From: Microbacterium sp. zg-Y818
Lineage (GTDB): Bacteria > Actinomycetota > Actinomycetes > Actinomycetales > Microbacteriaceae
Direction of reading: 5' to 3'
Length of the DNA stretch: 64,000 nucleotides
Assembly: GCF_030246905.1 (NCBI RefSeq)
Contig: NZ_CP126741.1
Coordinates: 496,001-560,000 of the forward strand
Shown: one piece after another, positions 24,912-35,526 of the stretch
Numbering within the stretch: position 1 is the stretch's first letter
How the letters are laid out: each line of letters opens with the position of its first letter
The notes under the pieces: generated by a model
The model's input: the letters and a program-made list of their open reading frames with translations, nothing else
The model's database searches: none
Told to the model about the DNA's origin: nothing
Translations under genes and position numbers: made by a program

Positions 24912-26174
24912 CTACGACACCGGCTGGGTGACGGGGTGCTTGGCAGCCTCGGCGACCGCCTTGCGCTTGCGACGCGAGCGGGCCCAGCGCTCGGGGGAGC
25001 CGGCCTCAGCCTCATTCGGCTTCGGGCGCGCCCACCGGGCGGGCTTGTTGTCGCCGTCCCAGACCTGCACGGCGCCCCATACGACGGCCGTGATCGGCAC
25101 CGCGAGTACGGCCCCGAGGATGCCGCCCAGCACCGTGCCGACGGTCAACGCGATCAGCACGACGAAGGCGTGGAGCTTCATCGACCGTCCCATGAGGACC
25201 GGCTGCAGGAAGTTGCCCTCCAGCTGGTTCACGAGCACCACGACGCCGACGACGATGAGCGCCACGACCCAGCCGTTGGCGACGAGCGCCACGAGGGCGG
25301 CGAGGATGCCGGCGACGGTCGCGCCGACGATCGGGATGAAGGCGAGGAGGAACACCAGCACGGCCAGCGGGATCGCCAGCGGCACCTGCAGGATCAGCAG
25401 ACCGATGAGGATGCCGAGGGCGTCGACGGCGGCCACCGTCGCGGTGCCGCGGATGTAGGAGCCCAGGGTCTGCACCGTCTTGTCGCCGATGCGCACCGCG
25501 CGCTCGTAGTTCTCGCCGCGGAAGGGCCGCAGCAGGAACGCCCACATGCGCGGGCCGTCCTTGAGGAAGAAGAACAGGATCACGAGCAGCAGCACGAGCC
25601 CCGTGATGAAGTTCGCGACCGCGCCGACACCGGCGAGCGCCCCCGAGCCGAACTGGGCGCTCGTGACGAAGTCGGTGACCGCGCCGATCCACTCGTCGAT
25701 CTGGGCCTGGTCGATGGCGAAGGGCAGGTCCCGTGCCCACGCCACGACGGTCTGGAATCCCTCTTCTGCCTGGCCGTAGAGCTCGCTCCACTGGTCCCGC
25801 ACGGCCCAGACGATGAGCCACCCGACCCCGCCGAGCAGCGCGAAGATGGCCAGCAGCGTCGCGAGGGTGGCCACCAGGGCCGGCACGCCGTGGCGGCGCA
25901 TCCAGCTCATCACCGGCGCGAACGCCGAGGCGAGGATGAGGGCCAGCACGAGCGGAATCGTGACGACGGTGATCTGCTGGATGCCGAGGATGACCGCCGC
26001 GGCCACCGCCACGATGAGGATCAGCTGCAGCGCCCGCGTCGCGAGCTTGCCCATGCCGTCGGCCCAGAGGCTCCACGGGGCGCGGTCGGCGCCGAGCTGC
26101 ACGGGCGACTGGGCGTCCACCCGCAGCGGCGCGTCGATGCTGATGGAGCGGGGTGAGCGCGTGAACAGTCCCAT
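24912..26174 (-). CDS. AI-2E family transporter-like membrane protein
   Basis: A 420-residue polytopic protein of the AI-2E/YdiK/PerM-type family, whose members move autoinducer-2 or ions. The N-terminus is soluble. Paired helices follow (LQLILIVAVAAAVILG; then the segment around SAFAPVMSWMRRHGVPALVA), then a long amphipathic extracellular region, more helices with LVLLLVILFFFLKDGPRMW (the family-conserved FFLKDG) and a basic tail rich in Lys and Arg. The start is set by TACGGT (26181-26186, minus strand) six bases upstream. It separates the LigD-type polymerase gene from the ligase gene, with no evident functional link. Confidence 0.92.
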   Translation of the reverse strand: MGLFTRSPRSISIDAPLRVDAQSPVQLGADRAPWSLWADGMGKLATRALQLILIVAVAAAVILGIQQITVVTIPLVLALILASAFAPVMSWMRRHGVPALVATLATLLAIFALLGGVGWLIVWAVRDQWSELYGQAEEGFQTVVAWARDLPFAIDQAQIDEWIGAVTDFVTSAQFGSGALAGVGAVANFITGLVLLLVILFFFLKDGPRMWAFLLRPFRGENYERAVRIGDKTVQTLGSYIRGTATVAAVDALGILIGLLILQVPLAIPLAVLVFLLAFIPIVGATVAGILAALVALVANGWVVALIVVGVVVLVNQLEGNFLQPVLMGRSMKLHAFVVLIALTVGTVLGGILGAVLAVPITAVVWGAVQVWDGDNKPARWARPKPNEAEAGSPERWARSRRKRKAVAEAAKHPVTQPVS

Positions 26175-26235
26175 GCGTCGACCGTACCGCCCGCAGGACC
26201 AGGACGAGGTGGGTTGACGAGGCGGGATCAGCGGG

Positions 26236-27264
26236 TCACTGCAGCACGTCGGCCAGGTCGTACGCCGCCACGGCCTCCAGCTGCTCGAACGTGCACGAGC
26301 GCGCGTCACGGTCGGGCCGCCAGCGCTCGAACTGCACGGTGTGGCGGAACCGGTCGCCCTCGAGCTGGTCGTAGCGCACCTCCAGCACCCGTTCGGGGCG
26401 CAGCCGCACGAACGAGGTGTCCTTCGCCGACGAGAAGCGCGAGCGGTCGGTCTCGCCGGTGACCGCGGCGCCACTGGCATCCGTCTCGACAAGGGGCGCC
26501 AGCTCCTCGACGAGCTCCAAGCGGCGGGCGTTGCTGAACGCCGCCACCCCGCCCACGTTGCGCAGCCGTCCGGCGGAGTCGTACAGGCCCACGAGGAGCG
26601 ACCCGACGCCCTGCCCGCTCTTGTGGACGCGGTAGCCCAGCGCGACGACGTCGGCGGTGCGCGCGTGCTTGATCTTCAGCATCGTGCGCTTGCCGGGGGT
26701 GTAGGGCGCATCGAGCGCCTTGGCGACGACGCCGTCCAAGCCCGCCCCCTCGAACTCCGCCAGCCAGCGGCGCGCCTGCGCGGCATCCTCGGTGGTGCGG
26801 GTGACGTGCACCGGGTCGGGCACGCCGTGAAGCAGGTCAACGAGTTCGGCCCGCCTCGTCGCGAAGGGCTCTGCCTGCAGGTCGCGATCGCCGCGCGCCA
26901 GCAGGTCGAACGCGATGAACATCGCTGGGGTCTCGGCCGACAACAGGGCGACGCGGGATGCCGCGGGGTGGATCCGCTGCGACAGCGCCGGCCAGTCCAG
27001 CTTCTCCGCGCCGGGTTCGCCCACGGCGACCACGATCTCGCCGTCGACGAGACACGGTTCGGGGAGCAGCCGGGCGAAGGCCTCGACGAGCTCGGGGAAG
27101 TACCGGGTCAGCGGCTTGGCGCCCCGCGAACCGATCTCGACGTCGGCGCCGTCGAAGGCCACGAGCGCCCGGAACCCGTCCCACTTGGGCTCGAAGCTGT
27201 AGTTCGGCCCGTCGGGTACGGCGGGGACGGCCTTGGCCAGCATCGGGGCGGGGATGTCATACAT
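26236..27264 (-). CDS. ATP-dependent DNA ligase (LigC/LigD-ligase type)
   Basis: A 342-residue ATP-dependent DNA ligase. The adenylated Lys is in EPKWDGFRA (KxDG, about residue 28), and RYFPELVE, DGEIVV and GLDGVVAK are the later nucleotidyltransferase motifs. LKIKHARTADVVALGY starts the OB-fold domain. It matches the ligase part of LigD or the stand-alone LigC enzymes, which seal breaks in end-joining or repair synthesis. The ATG at 27264 is preferred over an upstream codon at 27300 because CAGGAT, a -10-like box, ends six bases before it. Domain order and motifs look complete. Confidence 0.94.
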   Translation of the reverse strand: MYDIPAPMLAKAVPAVPDGPNYSFEPKWDGFRALVAFDGADVEIGSRGAKPLTRYFPELVEAFARLLPEPCLVDGEIVVAVGEPGAEKLDWPALSQRIHPAASRVALLSAETPAMFIAFDLLARGDRDLQAEPFATRRAELVDLLHGVPDPVHVTRTTEDAAQARRWLAEFEGAGLDGVVAKALDAPYTPGKRTMLKIKHARTADVVALGYRVHKSGQGVGSLLVGLYDSAGRLRNVGGVAAFSNARRLELVEELAPLVETDASGAAVTGETDRSRFSSAKDTSFVRLRPERVLEVRYDQLEGDRFRHTVQFERWRPDRDARSCTFEQLEAVAAYDLADVLQ

Positions 27265-27329
27265 GTCCCCATCCTGTCGGGCGGGCCCGCGCCTCGCCAC
27301 GGGCCGTTCGTCGGGGCATACTCGGGTGC

Positions 27330-28910
27330 ATGCGCCCGGTCTTCGAGTTCCTCGCCGCGCACCCCGTGCTCACCGTGTTCCTGCTGGTGGGACTGGGCTC
27401 CGCTCTCGGCCGCATCCGCATCGCCGGGGTGTCGCTCGGGGCGATCGGAGTGCTCTTCGGCGCGATGGGCCTGACCGCCTGGGGCGTGTCCACGGGCGTC
27501 ACCATCGAGCTGCCCGCCCTCATCGGCGACACCGGACTGGTGCTCTTCGCGTTCTGCGTGGGACTGATCGCCGGGCCGAGCTTCGGGCATGCGCTGCGCT
27601 CCGCGTACCCGCTGCTGCTGGTCGTCACGGGGTTCCTCATCGTGGCGGCCGCAGCCGCGTTCTTCCTCGGTCGCGCCATGGGCGTCTCGACCCTCACGAT
27701 CGCCGGCACCTTCGCCGGTGCCGTCACCAACACCCCCGCGCTCGCCGCCACCGGCGGCAGTCCCGAGGCGACGGTGGGCTACGCCAGTGCCTACGTGTTC
27801 GGCGTGGTCGGGCCCATGCTCGCGGTCGGTCTGGCGCTGCGCCACCGCGCCGGCGAGACCGGGGGCAGCGTGCCGCTGGTCGACAAGGCGGTACGCATCG
27901 ACACGACCGACCGACCGACGGCGCGCGCGCTGAGAGCCCGTTACGGCGGCCGCATCACCTTCTCGCGACTGCGCGCCAAGGGCGGCGCCGACATGGAGAC
28001 CGTCGGACCCGACACCGAGATGCCGCCCGGCGGCGTCGTCAACGTCGTCGGACCGCAGGATGCCGTCGAGGCGGTGGCCGCCGAGCTCGGCCACACATCG
28101 TCGCTGGACATCGTGCACGACCGCTCACGCCTGGAGTACCGGCGCCTGATCCTGTCGAACCCGCAGCTGGCGGGCCGCACGCTCGCGAGCCTGGGCCTGC
28201 AGGAGCGGTTCGGGGCGACCGTCCCCCGGGTGCGCCGCGGCGACGCCGACATCATCGGCGACGCCTCGCTCGTGCTGCAGCAGGGCGACCGGCTGCAGGT
28301 CGTCGGCCCGCGCGACGCCATGCCGGCGCTGACGGAGCTCATCGGCGACTCCGAGCGCGGCATCAGCGACATCAATCCCGCCGCTCTCGGGGTGGGGATC
28401 GCGCTCGGCCTCGCGCTCGGCTTCATCCAGGTGCCGCTCCCGGGCGGCGGTGTGTTCGCGCTCGGGCCGGCGGCAGGGGCACTCATCGTCGGCCTCGTCT
28501 TCGGGCGGGTGCGGCGGATCGGCCCGATCGTGACGACGCTGCCGTCGACGGCGGCGAACGTGCTGTCAGAGGTGGGGCTGGTGATCTTCCTCGCCTACGC
28601 CGGCACCAAGGCGGGCTCGCTCATCATCTCGGCGATCACCTCGGGCGAGATCCTGCGGCTGCTGCTGCTCGGGTTCGTCATCACCACGATCGTGGTGGCG
28701 GGCACCTACCTCGTGGCGCGGCACGCGATGCACACCGGCGGCACCCGGCTGTCGGGCGTCATGGCGGGAACGCTCACCAACCCCGCCCTGCTCGCCTTCG
28801 CCAACCTGCGCACCGACTACGACACCCGCGTCGCGCTGGCCTACACCCTGGTGTACCCGGCGGCGATGGTGGTGAAGATCCTGCTGGCGCAGGTGCTCGT
28901 GGCGCTCTGA
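27330..28910 (+). CDS. AspT/YidE-type transporter with central TrkA-C domains
   Basis: A 526-residue membrane protein of the aspartate:alanine exchanger (AAE) group. It has five or six N-terminal helices with the family motif GTFAGAVTNTPALAA, a central cytoplasmic region with one or two TrkA-C (RCK_C) units (EMPPGGVVNVVGPQDAVEAV; GDRLQVVGPRDAMPAL), and a second set of helices with VMAGTLTNPALLAFA, the repeat of the first motif. The substrate is not predictable. The ATG at 27330 is preceded by CATACT, a weak -10. It is divergent from the ligase gene and convergent with a TetR gene six bases on. Confidence 0.9.
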   Translation: MRPVFEFLAAHPVLTVFLLVGLGSALGRIRIAGVSLGAIGVLFGAMGLTAWGVSTGVTIELPALIGDTGLVLFAFCVGLIAGPSFGHALRSAYPLLLVVTGFLIVAAAAAFFLGRAMGVSTLTIAGTFAGAVTNTPALAATGGSPEATVGYASAYVFGVVGPMLAVGLALRHRAGETGGSVPLVDKAVRIDTTDRPTARALRARYGGRITFSRLRAKGGADMETVGPDTEMPPGGVVNVVGPQDAVEAVAAELGHTSSLDIVHDRSRLEYRRLILSNPQLAGRTLASLGLQERFGATVPRVRRGDADIIGDASLVLQQGDRLQVVGPRDAMPALTELIGDSERGISDINPAALGVGIALGLALGFIQVPLPGGGVFALGPAAGALIVGLVFGRVRRIGPIVTTLPSTAANVLSEVGLVIFLAYAGTKAGSLIISAITSGEILRLLLLGFVITTIVVAGTYLVARHAMHTGGTRLSGVMAGTLTNPALLAFANLRTDYDTRVALAYTLVYPAAMVVKILLAQVLVAL

Positions 28911-28915
28911 GCCCG

Positions 28916-29587
28916 CTAGCGCGAGAGCGAGGCCTGCACGCGGCGGGCGACCTCGGCGGCCGGCATGCGCTGCGGGAAGACGGCGACCACGACGTCGTCC
29001 TCGGCCGGCGGGCTGGTCGGCGCGACGCCGAAGCGCTGCAGGGCGCCGTCGAGTGCCGTGCGCAGCACCGACACCGGCACCCGCTTCGGTCCCCGCAGCA
29101 GCCGGCGCAGCACGTGGTTGTGAACGGCCGTCACCAGCGCGGCGAAACCCACCGCGTCCAGCGGGTCGAGGTCGGGGATCGCCCGGCGCAGGTACTCGTC
29201 GAACAGTCGCTCGTAGCGGAACACCGTCACGATCTCGCGGTCGCGCAGGGCCGGTACCTGACGCACGACGGCGTAGCGGCGCCGGGCGAGGTCGGGGTCG
29301 GCGGCGAAGTGGCGGTACACCGTCACCGACGCCTCGCACACCGCCTGCCACGGGTCGGGGTGGTCGTCGGCGAGGTAGGCGCGCAGTCGCTCGAGGAGCA
29401 CCTCGTGGTCGGTGAACACGACGTCGTCCTTGCCGCCGAACTGACGGAAGAAGGTCGAGCGGGACACCCCGGCCGCCTGCGCGATCTGCTCGACCGAGGT
29501 CGCCTCGAACCCCTGCGCGGCGAAGAGATCGAGCGCGGCGGCAACGACCGCGGTGCGCGCGGTGGTCACGGCGTCGGTGTCGCTCAT
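28916..29587 (-). CDS. TetR-family transcriptional regulator
   Basis: A 223-residue regulator. The N-terminal helix-turn-helix is clear: ALDLFAAQGFEATSVEQIAQ, then GVSRSTFFRQFGGKDDVVF. The C-terminal ligand domain is unlike any I can name. TAGGCT (29596-29601, minus strand) lies eight bases before the ATG. It is divergent from the FAD/Rieske oxidoreductase gene, 71 bases away, and probably represses it and itself. The intergenic region has TCAA-N5-TTGA around 29610-29625 as a possible operator. Confidence 0.93.
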   Translation of the reverse strand: MSDTDAVTTARTAVVAAALDLFAAQGFEATSVEQIAQAAGVSRSTFFRQFGGKDDVVFTDHEVLLERLRAYLADDHPDPWQAVCEASVTVYRHFAADPDLARRRYAVVRQVPALRDREIVTVFRYERLFDEYLRRAIPDLDPLDAVGFAALVTAVHNHVLRRLLRGPKRVPVSVLRTALDGALQRFGVAPTSPPAEDDVVVAVFPQRMPAAEVARRVQASLSR

Positions 29588-29609
29588 GTCAACGGAGCCT
29601 ACTGCCCGG

Positions 29610-29625
29610 CCCTGTCAAGCCGTTT
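29610..29625. promoter_or_regulatory. Possible TetR operator
   Basis: A short inverted repeat TCAA-GCCGT-TTGA lies midway between the divergent tetR and oxidoreductase genes. It is too short to be decisive. Confidence 0.3.
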
Positions 29626-29658
29626 GAGGGGATGCGCCGCCGGGGGTTGAGTGGGGCG

Positions 29659-31173
29659 ATGAGCGCTCTCTGGAAGCAGGACCCCCGTCCCGTCCCGACG
29701 CAGCCGTTCGAGCGCGGCGCCCACCGCGACGTGGTGATCGTGGGCGCGGGGCTGACCGGGCTCAGCACGGGCGTGATGCTGGCGCGCGACGGCTTCGACG
29801 TCGCCGTGCTCGACGCCGGAGACGTCGCCGCCGGGGCGAGCGGGTCGAACACCGGAAAGGTGTCGCTGCTGCAGGGGAGCACACTGTCCACGATCCGCGC
29901 CCACCACCCGGCATCCCTGGTGCACGCCTACGTGGAGGCGAACCGTGCCGGGCAGGAATGGATCCTGGCCTTCGCGGATGCCGCCGGCGTGGACCGCACG
30001 ACCCACACGGCCTACTCCTATGCGCAGTCCGCCGACGGCACGGACACCGTCGACGCCGAGCACGACGCCGCCCGCGAAGCGGGCCTGTCCACCCGCATCG
30101 CCGCCGCCGACGAGCTCGCGGGTCTGCCCTTCCCCGTCGCCCGTGCCGTCGCGCTCGACGACCAGACGGCGCTTGACCCCGACGACCTCACCCGGGCGCT
30201 CGCCGCGGCGTTCGTCGCCGCCGGCGGCACCCTGCACACGGGGGTGCGTGTGACGGGCATGTCGGTGATCCCGCGGCCCGAGGTGCGCACGACCCTGGGG
30301 GAGATGACCGCGGGCCAGGTGGTGCTGGCCACCGGCATCCCGATCATCGACCGGGGGCTCACGTTCGCGAAGGTCAGCGGCAGCCGGTCGTACTGCGTCG
30401 CGTTCGACACTCCCGACCCGGTGCCCGAGGGCCTCTACCTCTCCGTCGACGGCCCCACACGGTCGCTGCGTCCCGTGGCCGAGCACGGCTCACGCCTCAT
30501 CGTCGGCGGCAACGGCCACCCGGTCGGGCGCGCCGAGTCGGAGCGCCGCCTGGTCGAAGATCTCGTCACGTGGACGCAGCAGCACTTTCCCGGCGCCGAG
30601 CCCACACATCGGTGGTCGGCGCAGGATTACACCTCGCACAACCTCATCCCCTTCGTCGGCGTGCTGCCCCGCGGCCTCGGTCGAGTGCGCTTCGCCACCG
30701 GCTACGCGAAGTGGGGGCTCACCAACGCCCCGTGGGCAGCGCTGCGCCTGGCGGCCGAGATCCGCGGACAGGCCAGGGAGGAGCTGCCGCAGTGGATGCG
30801 GCAGATCGGCACCCGGCTGACGATGCCCGGCGACCTCGGACGCGGGATCGTGGAGAACGCGAAGGTCGCCGCCGCCGCCGCGCGCGGCTGGGTCGGCGCC
30901 GAGCGTACCGCGGTGCCGGTGCCCCGCCCCGCGGAGGGGGAGGGTGTCGTCGCGGAGCGGCACGGACGCCCGGTGGGCATCTCGACCGTCGGGGGCGTGA
31001 CACGGGCGGTGAGCGCGGTGTGCAGCCACCTGGGCGGAGTGCTGGATTGGAATGACGCGGAGCGCTCGTGGGACTGCCCGCTGCACGCGTCGCGCTTCGC
31101 GCCCGACGGCACACGACTCGAGGGACCCGCGCGCCGAGATCTGCCCTGTCTGGTGCAGCGGTCGGACGACTGA
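29659..31173 (+). CDS. FAD-dependent oxidoreductase with C-terminal Rieske domain
   Basis: A 504-residue fusion. The N-terminal DAO-type flavoprotein has DVVIVGAGLTGLSTG (FAD dinucleotide motif near residue 28) and a late FATGYAKWGLTNAPWAA that closes the FAD site. The C-terminal Rieske [2Fe-2S] domain has CSHLGG near 454 and CPLHASRFAPDG near 472, the C-x-H and C-x2-H ligands. This architecture is common in Bacillus and actinobacteria (YhfW-like); its substrate, possibly an amine or amino acid, is not known. It is likely controlled by the divergent TetR gene. Confidence 0.93.
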   Translation: MSALWKQDPRPVPTQPFERGAHRDVVIVGAGLTGLSTGVMLARDGFDVAVLDAGDVAAGASGSNTGKVSLLQGSTLSTIRAHHPASLVHAYVEANRAGQEWILAFADAAGVDRTTHTAYSYAQSADGTDTVDAEHDAAREAGLSTRIAAADELAGLPFPVARAVALDDQTALDPDDLTRALAAAFVAAGGTLHTGVRVTGMSVIPRPEVRTTLGEMTAGQVVLATGIPIIDRGLTFAKVSGSRSYCVAFDTPDPVPEGLYLSVDGPTRSLRPVAEHGSRLIVGGNGHPVGRAESERRLVEDLVTWTQQHFPGAEPTHRWSAQDYTSHNLIPFVGVLPRGLGRVRFATGYAKWGLTNAPWAALRLAAEIRGQAREELPQWMRQIGTRLTMPGDLGRGIVENAKVAAAAARGWVGAERTAVPVPRPAEGEGVVAERHGRPVGISTVGGVTRAVSAVCSHLGGVLDWNDAERSWDCPLHASRFAPDGTRLEGPARRDLPCLVQRSDD

Positions 31174-31238
31174 GGCGGCGACACCACACCGACACCGACA
31201 CCCGGGCGCCCGGCGCAGGACCCCTCATGCGCGGGTAG

Positions 31239-32486
<1,248 letters not shown>

Positions 32487-32511
32487 CCCCCGGACGAAGA
32501 AGGACTACGCA

Positions 32512-33414
32512 ATGTCGATCTATCTCAACAAAGACTCCAAGGTCATCGTCCAGGGCATCACCGGCGGAGAGGGCACCAAGCACACCGCGCTGATGCTCAA
32601 GGCCGGTACGGACATCGTCGGCGGCGTCAACGCCCGCAAGGCCGGCACGACCGTCTCGCACACCGACAAGGACGGCAACGCCGTCGAGCTGCCCGTCTTC
32701 GCCTCCGTCGCCGAGGCGATGGAGAAGACGGGCGCCGACGTCTCGATCGCCTTCGTGCCGCCGGCGTTCACCAAGGACGCCATGATCGAGGCCATCGACG
32801 CCGGCATCGGCCTGCTCGTGGTGATCACCGAGGGCGTGCCCGTGGGCGACACCGCCGAGGCGTGGGCGTACGCCGAGAGCAAGGGCAACGCCACGCGCAT
32901 CATCGGCCCGAACTGCCCCGGCATCATCACGCCGGGTGAGTCGCTGGTGGGCATCACGCCCGCCAACATCACCGGCAAGGGCCCGATCGGCCTGGTGTCG
33001 AAGTCGGGCACCTTGACCTACCAGATGATGTTCGAGCTGCGCGACCTGGGCTTCTCCACCGCCATCGGCATCGGCGGCGACCCGGTCATCGGCACGACGC
33101 ACATCGACGCCCTCGCGGCGTTCGAGGCCGACCCCGAGACCAAGGCGATCGTCATGATCGGTGAGATCGGCGGCGACGCCGAAGAGCGCGCGGCCGAGTA
33201 CATCAAGGCCAACGTCACCAAGCCCGTCGTCGGCTACGTCGCGGGCTTCACCGCTCCCGAGGGCAAGACGATGGGCCACGCCGGCGCCATCGTCTCGGGC
33301 TCGGCGGGCACCGCGCAGGCCAAGAAGGAGGCCCTCGAGGCCGCCGGTGTCAAGGTCGGCAAGACGCCGTCCGAGACCGCCGCGCTGATGCGCGAGATCA
33401 TCGCCGCGCTGTAA
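32512..33414 (+). CDS. sucD: Succinate-CoA ligase, alpha subunit
   Basis: The CoA-binding, phosphohistidine-bearing subunit, 300 residues. It has [17 protein letters not shown] at the start (CoA binding), [13 protein letters not shown] and SKSGTLTYQ in the middle, and the phosphorylated His in [10 protein letters not shown] near residue 250. GAAGAAGGA before the ATG is its ribosome binding site. It forms a tetramer with SucC and ends before a very strong terminator. Confidence 0.97.
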   Translation: MSIYLNKDSKVIVQGITGGEGTKHTALMLKAGTDIVGGVNARKAGTTVSHTDKDGNAVELPVFASVAEAMEKTGADVSIAFVPPAFTKDAMIEAIDAGIGLLVVITEGVPVGDTAEAWAYAESKGNATRIIGPNCPGIITPGESLVGITPANITGKGPIGLVSKSGTLTYQMMFELRDLGFSTAIGIGGDPVIGTTHIDALAAFEADPETKAIVMIGEIGGDAEERAAEYIKANVTKPVVGYVAGFTAPEGKTMGHAGAIVSGSAGTAQAKKEALEAAGVKVGKTPSETAALMREIIAAL

Positions 33415-33426
33415 CGCCGGATTCAC

Positions 33427-33468
33427 ACGACGAAGGGTGGATGCCACACGGCATCCACCCTTCGTCGT
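33427..33468 (+). terminator. Strong terminator after sucCD
   Basis: A perfect 19-bp stem (33427-33445 with 33450-33468) with a four-base loop ACAC, 12 bases after the sucD stop and followed by TTCG. Confidence 0.9.
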
Positions 33469-33524
33469 TTCGTCGCGTGGGTCGCGGCATGGGCGCAGCA
33501 GTGCCGATCGGGCGTGAGGCGGGC

Positions 33525-33530
33525 TAGCGT
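33525..33530 (+). promoter_or_regulatory. -10 box TAGCGT, leaderless start
   Basis: TAGCGT ends six bases before the ATG at 33537. Confidence 0.65.
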
Positions 33531-33536
33531 GGAGCC

Positions 33537-33977
33537 ATGGCGATCACAGGCGACTACCTGCCCAGCACTTCCGAATGGGCTCGCACCCAGGCCGAGAAGT
33601 ACGAGGCCTCGGACGGCCGCGAGGCGAACACCCTGCGGGGCGTGCCCATCATCGTGCTCACCACGGTCGGGGCCAAGAGCGGGGGCGTGCGCAAGACCGC
33701 GCTGATGCGGGTCGAGCACGACGGTCGGTACGCGGTGGTGGCATCCAAGGGCGGCGCCCCGGAACCGCCCGCCTGGTACTGGAACCTGCGGAAGAACCCG
33801 CGCGTGATGCTGCAGGACGGCGCGGACCGCCGCGAGTACCTCGCGCGGGAGCTCGATGGCGACGAGTACGCCCAGTGGTGGGAGCGCGCGACGGCCGTGT
33901 GGCCCGACTACGACGACTATCAGGCCAAGACCGACCGCCGCATCGCGGTCTTCGTGCTGGAGCCGGTCGAGGACTGA
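33537..33977 (+). CDS. Nitroreductase-like deazaflavin (F420)-dependent protein
   Basis: A 146-residue protein of the Ddn/split-barrel family, which uses coenzyme F420 to reduce quinones or nitro compounds in actinobacteria. Family features are [23 protein letters not shown], then [23 protein letters not shown] and [18 protein letters not shown]. Length is normal. TAGCGT six bases before the ATG fixes the start. Whether F420 is really the cofactor here cannot be read from this gene alone. Confidence 0.92.
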   Translation: MAITGDYLPSTSEWARTQAEKYEASDGREANTLRGVPIIVLTTVGAKSGGVRKTALMRVEHDGRYAVVASKGGAPEPPAWYWNLRKNPRVMLQDGADRREYLARELDGDEYAQWWERATAVWPDYDDYQAKTDRRIAVFVLEPVED

Positions 33978-34012
33978 GCCGCGCGGCGCGCCGGCTCAGT
34001 CCTCGATCCCGG

Positions 34013-35428
34013 TCAGGCCAGCAGCATCTCGATCGGGCCGCGGGCGAAGTAGACCACGAAGCCCAGGGCGACCACCCACAGCAGCCAGTGCACCTTGCGC
34101 GCCCGGCCCGACAGGGCGTTGATGACGACCCAGCTGACGAAGCCGGCGCCGATGCCGTTGGCGATCGAGTACGTCAGCGGCATGACCGTCGCCGTGAGGA
34201 ACACCGGCAGCAGCACGTTGAAGTCCGTGAAGTCGATGTTCTTGATCTGGGCGAGCATCATCGCGCCGACGAGCACGAGGGCCGCCGCGGCGATGAAGCC
34301 GGGGACGAGGCCGGTGACGGGCGTCACGAACATCGCCAGCAGGAACAGCACGCCGGTGACGACGTTCGCCAGGCCGGTGCGGGCGCCCTCGCCGATGCCG
34401 GAGCCCGACTCGACGAAGACGGTGGCGGACGACGACGAGGTCGCGCCACCCACGACGGCGCCGACGCCCTCGACGACCAGCGCCGACTTGATGCGGGGGA
34501 AGTCGCCCTTCTCGTCGGCGAGGTCGGCCTCCTTCGCCAGGCCCGTCATGGTGCCCATGGCGTCGAAGAAGTTGGTGAACAGGAGCGTGAACACGAACAT
34601 CAGCAGCGTCACGAAGCCGACCTTGGCGAAGTCGAAGGTGAAGTCCACCGCGCCGACGAGGCTGAGATCGGGCAGTGCGAACACGCCGCCTGCGAGGCCG
34701 AAGTCGGCGAGGGGCGTGAAGATGTTGGCGATTGCGGCGAGGATCGTGCCGGCGACGAGGGCGATGAGGATGGCGCCCTTGACCTTCAGCGCGATCAGGA
34801 TGCCGCCGATGAGCAGCGTCACCACGAACAGCAGCGTGTCGATCGACGCGATCGAGCCGGCGGTGCCGAGCTCGAGGGGCGTCCCGCCGCCGGTGCGCAC
34901 GAAGCCGGCGTTCACGAAGCCGATGAACGCGATGAACAGGCCGATGCCGACCGTGATCGCGAGCTTGAGCTGCACGGGGACGGCGTCGAAGATCATCTTG
35001 CGCAGGCCGGTCGCGGCCAGCAGCACGATGATGAGGCCGTTGATGATGGTGAGGGCCATCGCCTCACCCCACGTCACCTGGCCGACGACAGAGAAGGCCA
35101 GGAAGGCATTCAGGCCCAGGCCCGCGGCGAACGCGAACGGCAGACGGGTGACGATGCCGAAGAGGATCGTCATGAACCCGGCGGTGAGCGCGGTGCTCGC
35201 CGCGACTGCGGCGGGCGCGAGGATCGTGCCGTCGACGTCGGCGGTGGACAGGATGATCGGGTTCAGGATCACGATGTAGGCCATCGTCACGAACGTGACG
35301 AGACCGCCGCGCACCTCGGTGCCGACCGTGGAACCACGTTCGGTGATCGAGAAGAAGCGGTCGAGTGCGCCCGTTGCGGGGGCAGGCGTGGAGGCGGGCG
35401 GCTTCGCGCCCGATCGGGTGGAGGTCAT
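34013..35428 (-). CDS. NCS2 family permease (AzgA/PbuG-like purine transporter)
   Basis: A 471-residue purine-base permease, probably for adenine, hypoxanthine or guanine. RFFSITERGSTVGTEVRGGL and TFVTMAYIVILNPIIL are typical of the AzgA/PbuG branch, and GLGLNAFLAFSVV and the VFVESGSGIGEGARTGLANV stretch hold conserved residues of the two half-helices. About 14 membrane segments. TACATT (35435-35440, minus strand) lies six bases before the ATG, so it is a leaderless gene. It is next to perM-purN-purH, which fits purine metabolism, though on the other strand. Confidence 0.94.
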   Translation of the reverse strand: MTSTRSGAKPPASTPAPATGALDRFFSITERGSTVGTEVRGGLVTFVTMAYIVILNPIILSTADVDGTILAPAAVAASTALTAGFMTILFGIVTRLPFAFAAGLGLNAFLAFSVVGQVTWGEAMALTIINGLIIVLLAATGLRKMIFDAVPVQLKLAITVGIGLFIAFIGFVNAGFVRTGGGTPLELGTAGSIASIDTLLFVVTLLIGGILIALKVKGAILIALVAGTILAAIANIFTPLADFGLAGGVFALPDLSLVGAVDFTFDFAKVGFVTLLMFVFTLLFTNFFDAMGTMTGLAKEADLADEKGDFPRIKSALVVEGVGAVVGGATSSSSATVFVESGSGIGEGARTGLANVVTGVLFLLAMFVTPVTGLVPGFIAAAALVLVGAMMLAQIKNIDFTDFNVLLPVFLTATVMPLTYSIANGIGAGFVSWVVINALSGRARKVHWLLWVVALGFVVYFARGPIEMLLA

Positions 35429-35434
35429 ACGCCA

Positions 35435-35440
35435 AATGTA
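35435..35440 (-). promoter_or_regulatory. -10 box TACATT, leaderless start
   Basis: On the minus strand TACATT ends six bases before the ATG at 35428. No clear -35 box is seen. Confidence 0.6.
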
Positions 35441-35511
35441 TTGCGATTCGCTGTGAGAGCTGACACGCGTGACGCGCCCGCCGCCCGCACGGGACGCACG
35501 CCCGCCGCAGG

Positions 35512-35517
35512 TAGGGT
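35512..35517 (+). promoter_or_regulatory. -10 box TAGGGT for the perM-like gene
   Basis: TAGGGT ends nine bases before the ATG at 35527. Confidence 0.55.
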
Positions 35518-35526
35518 CGACAGCGC

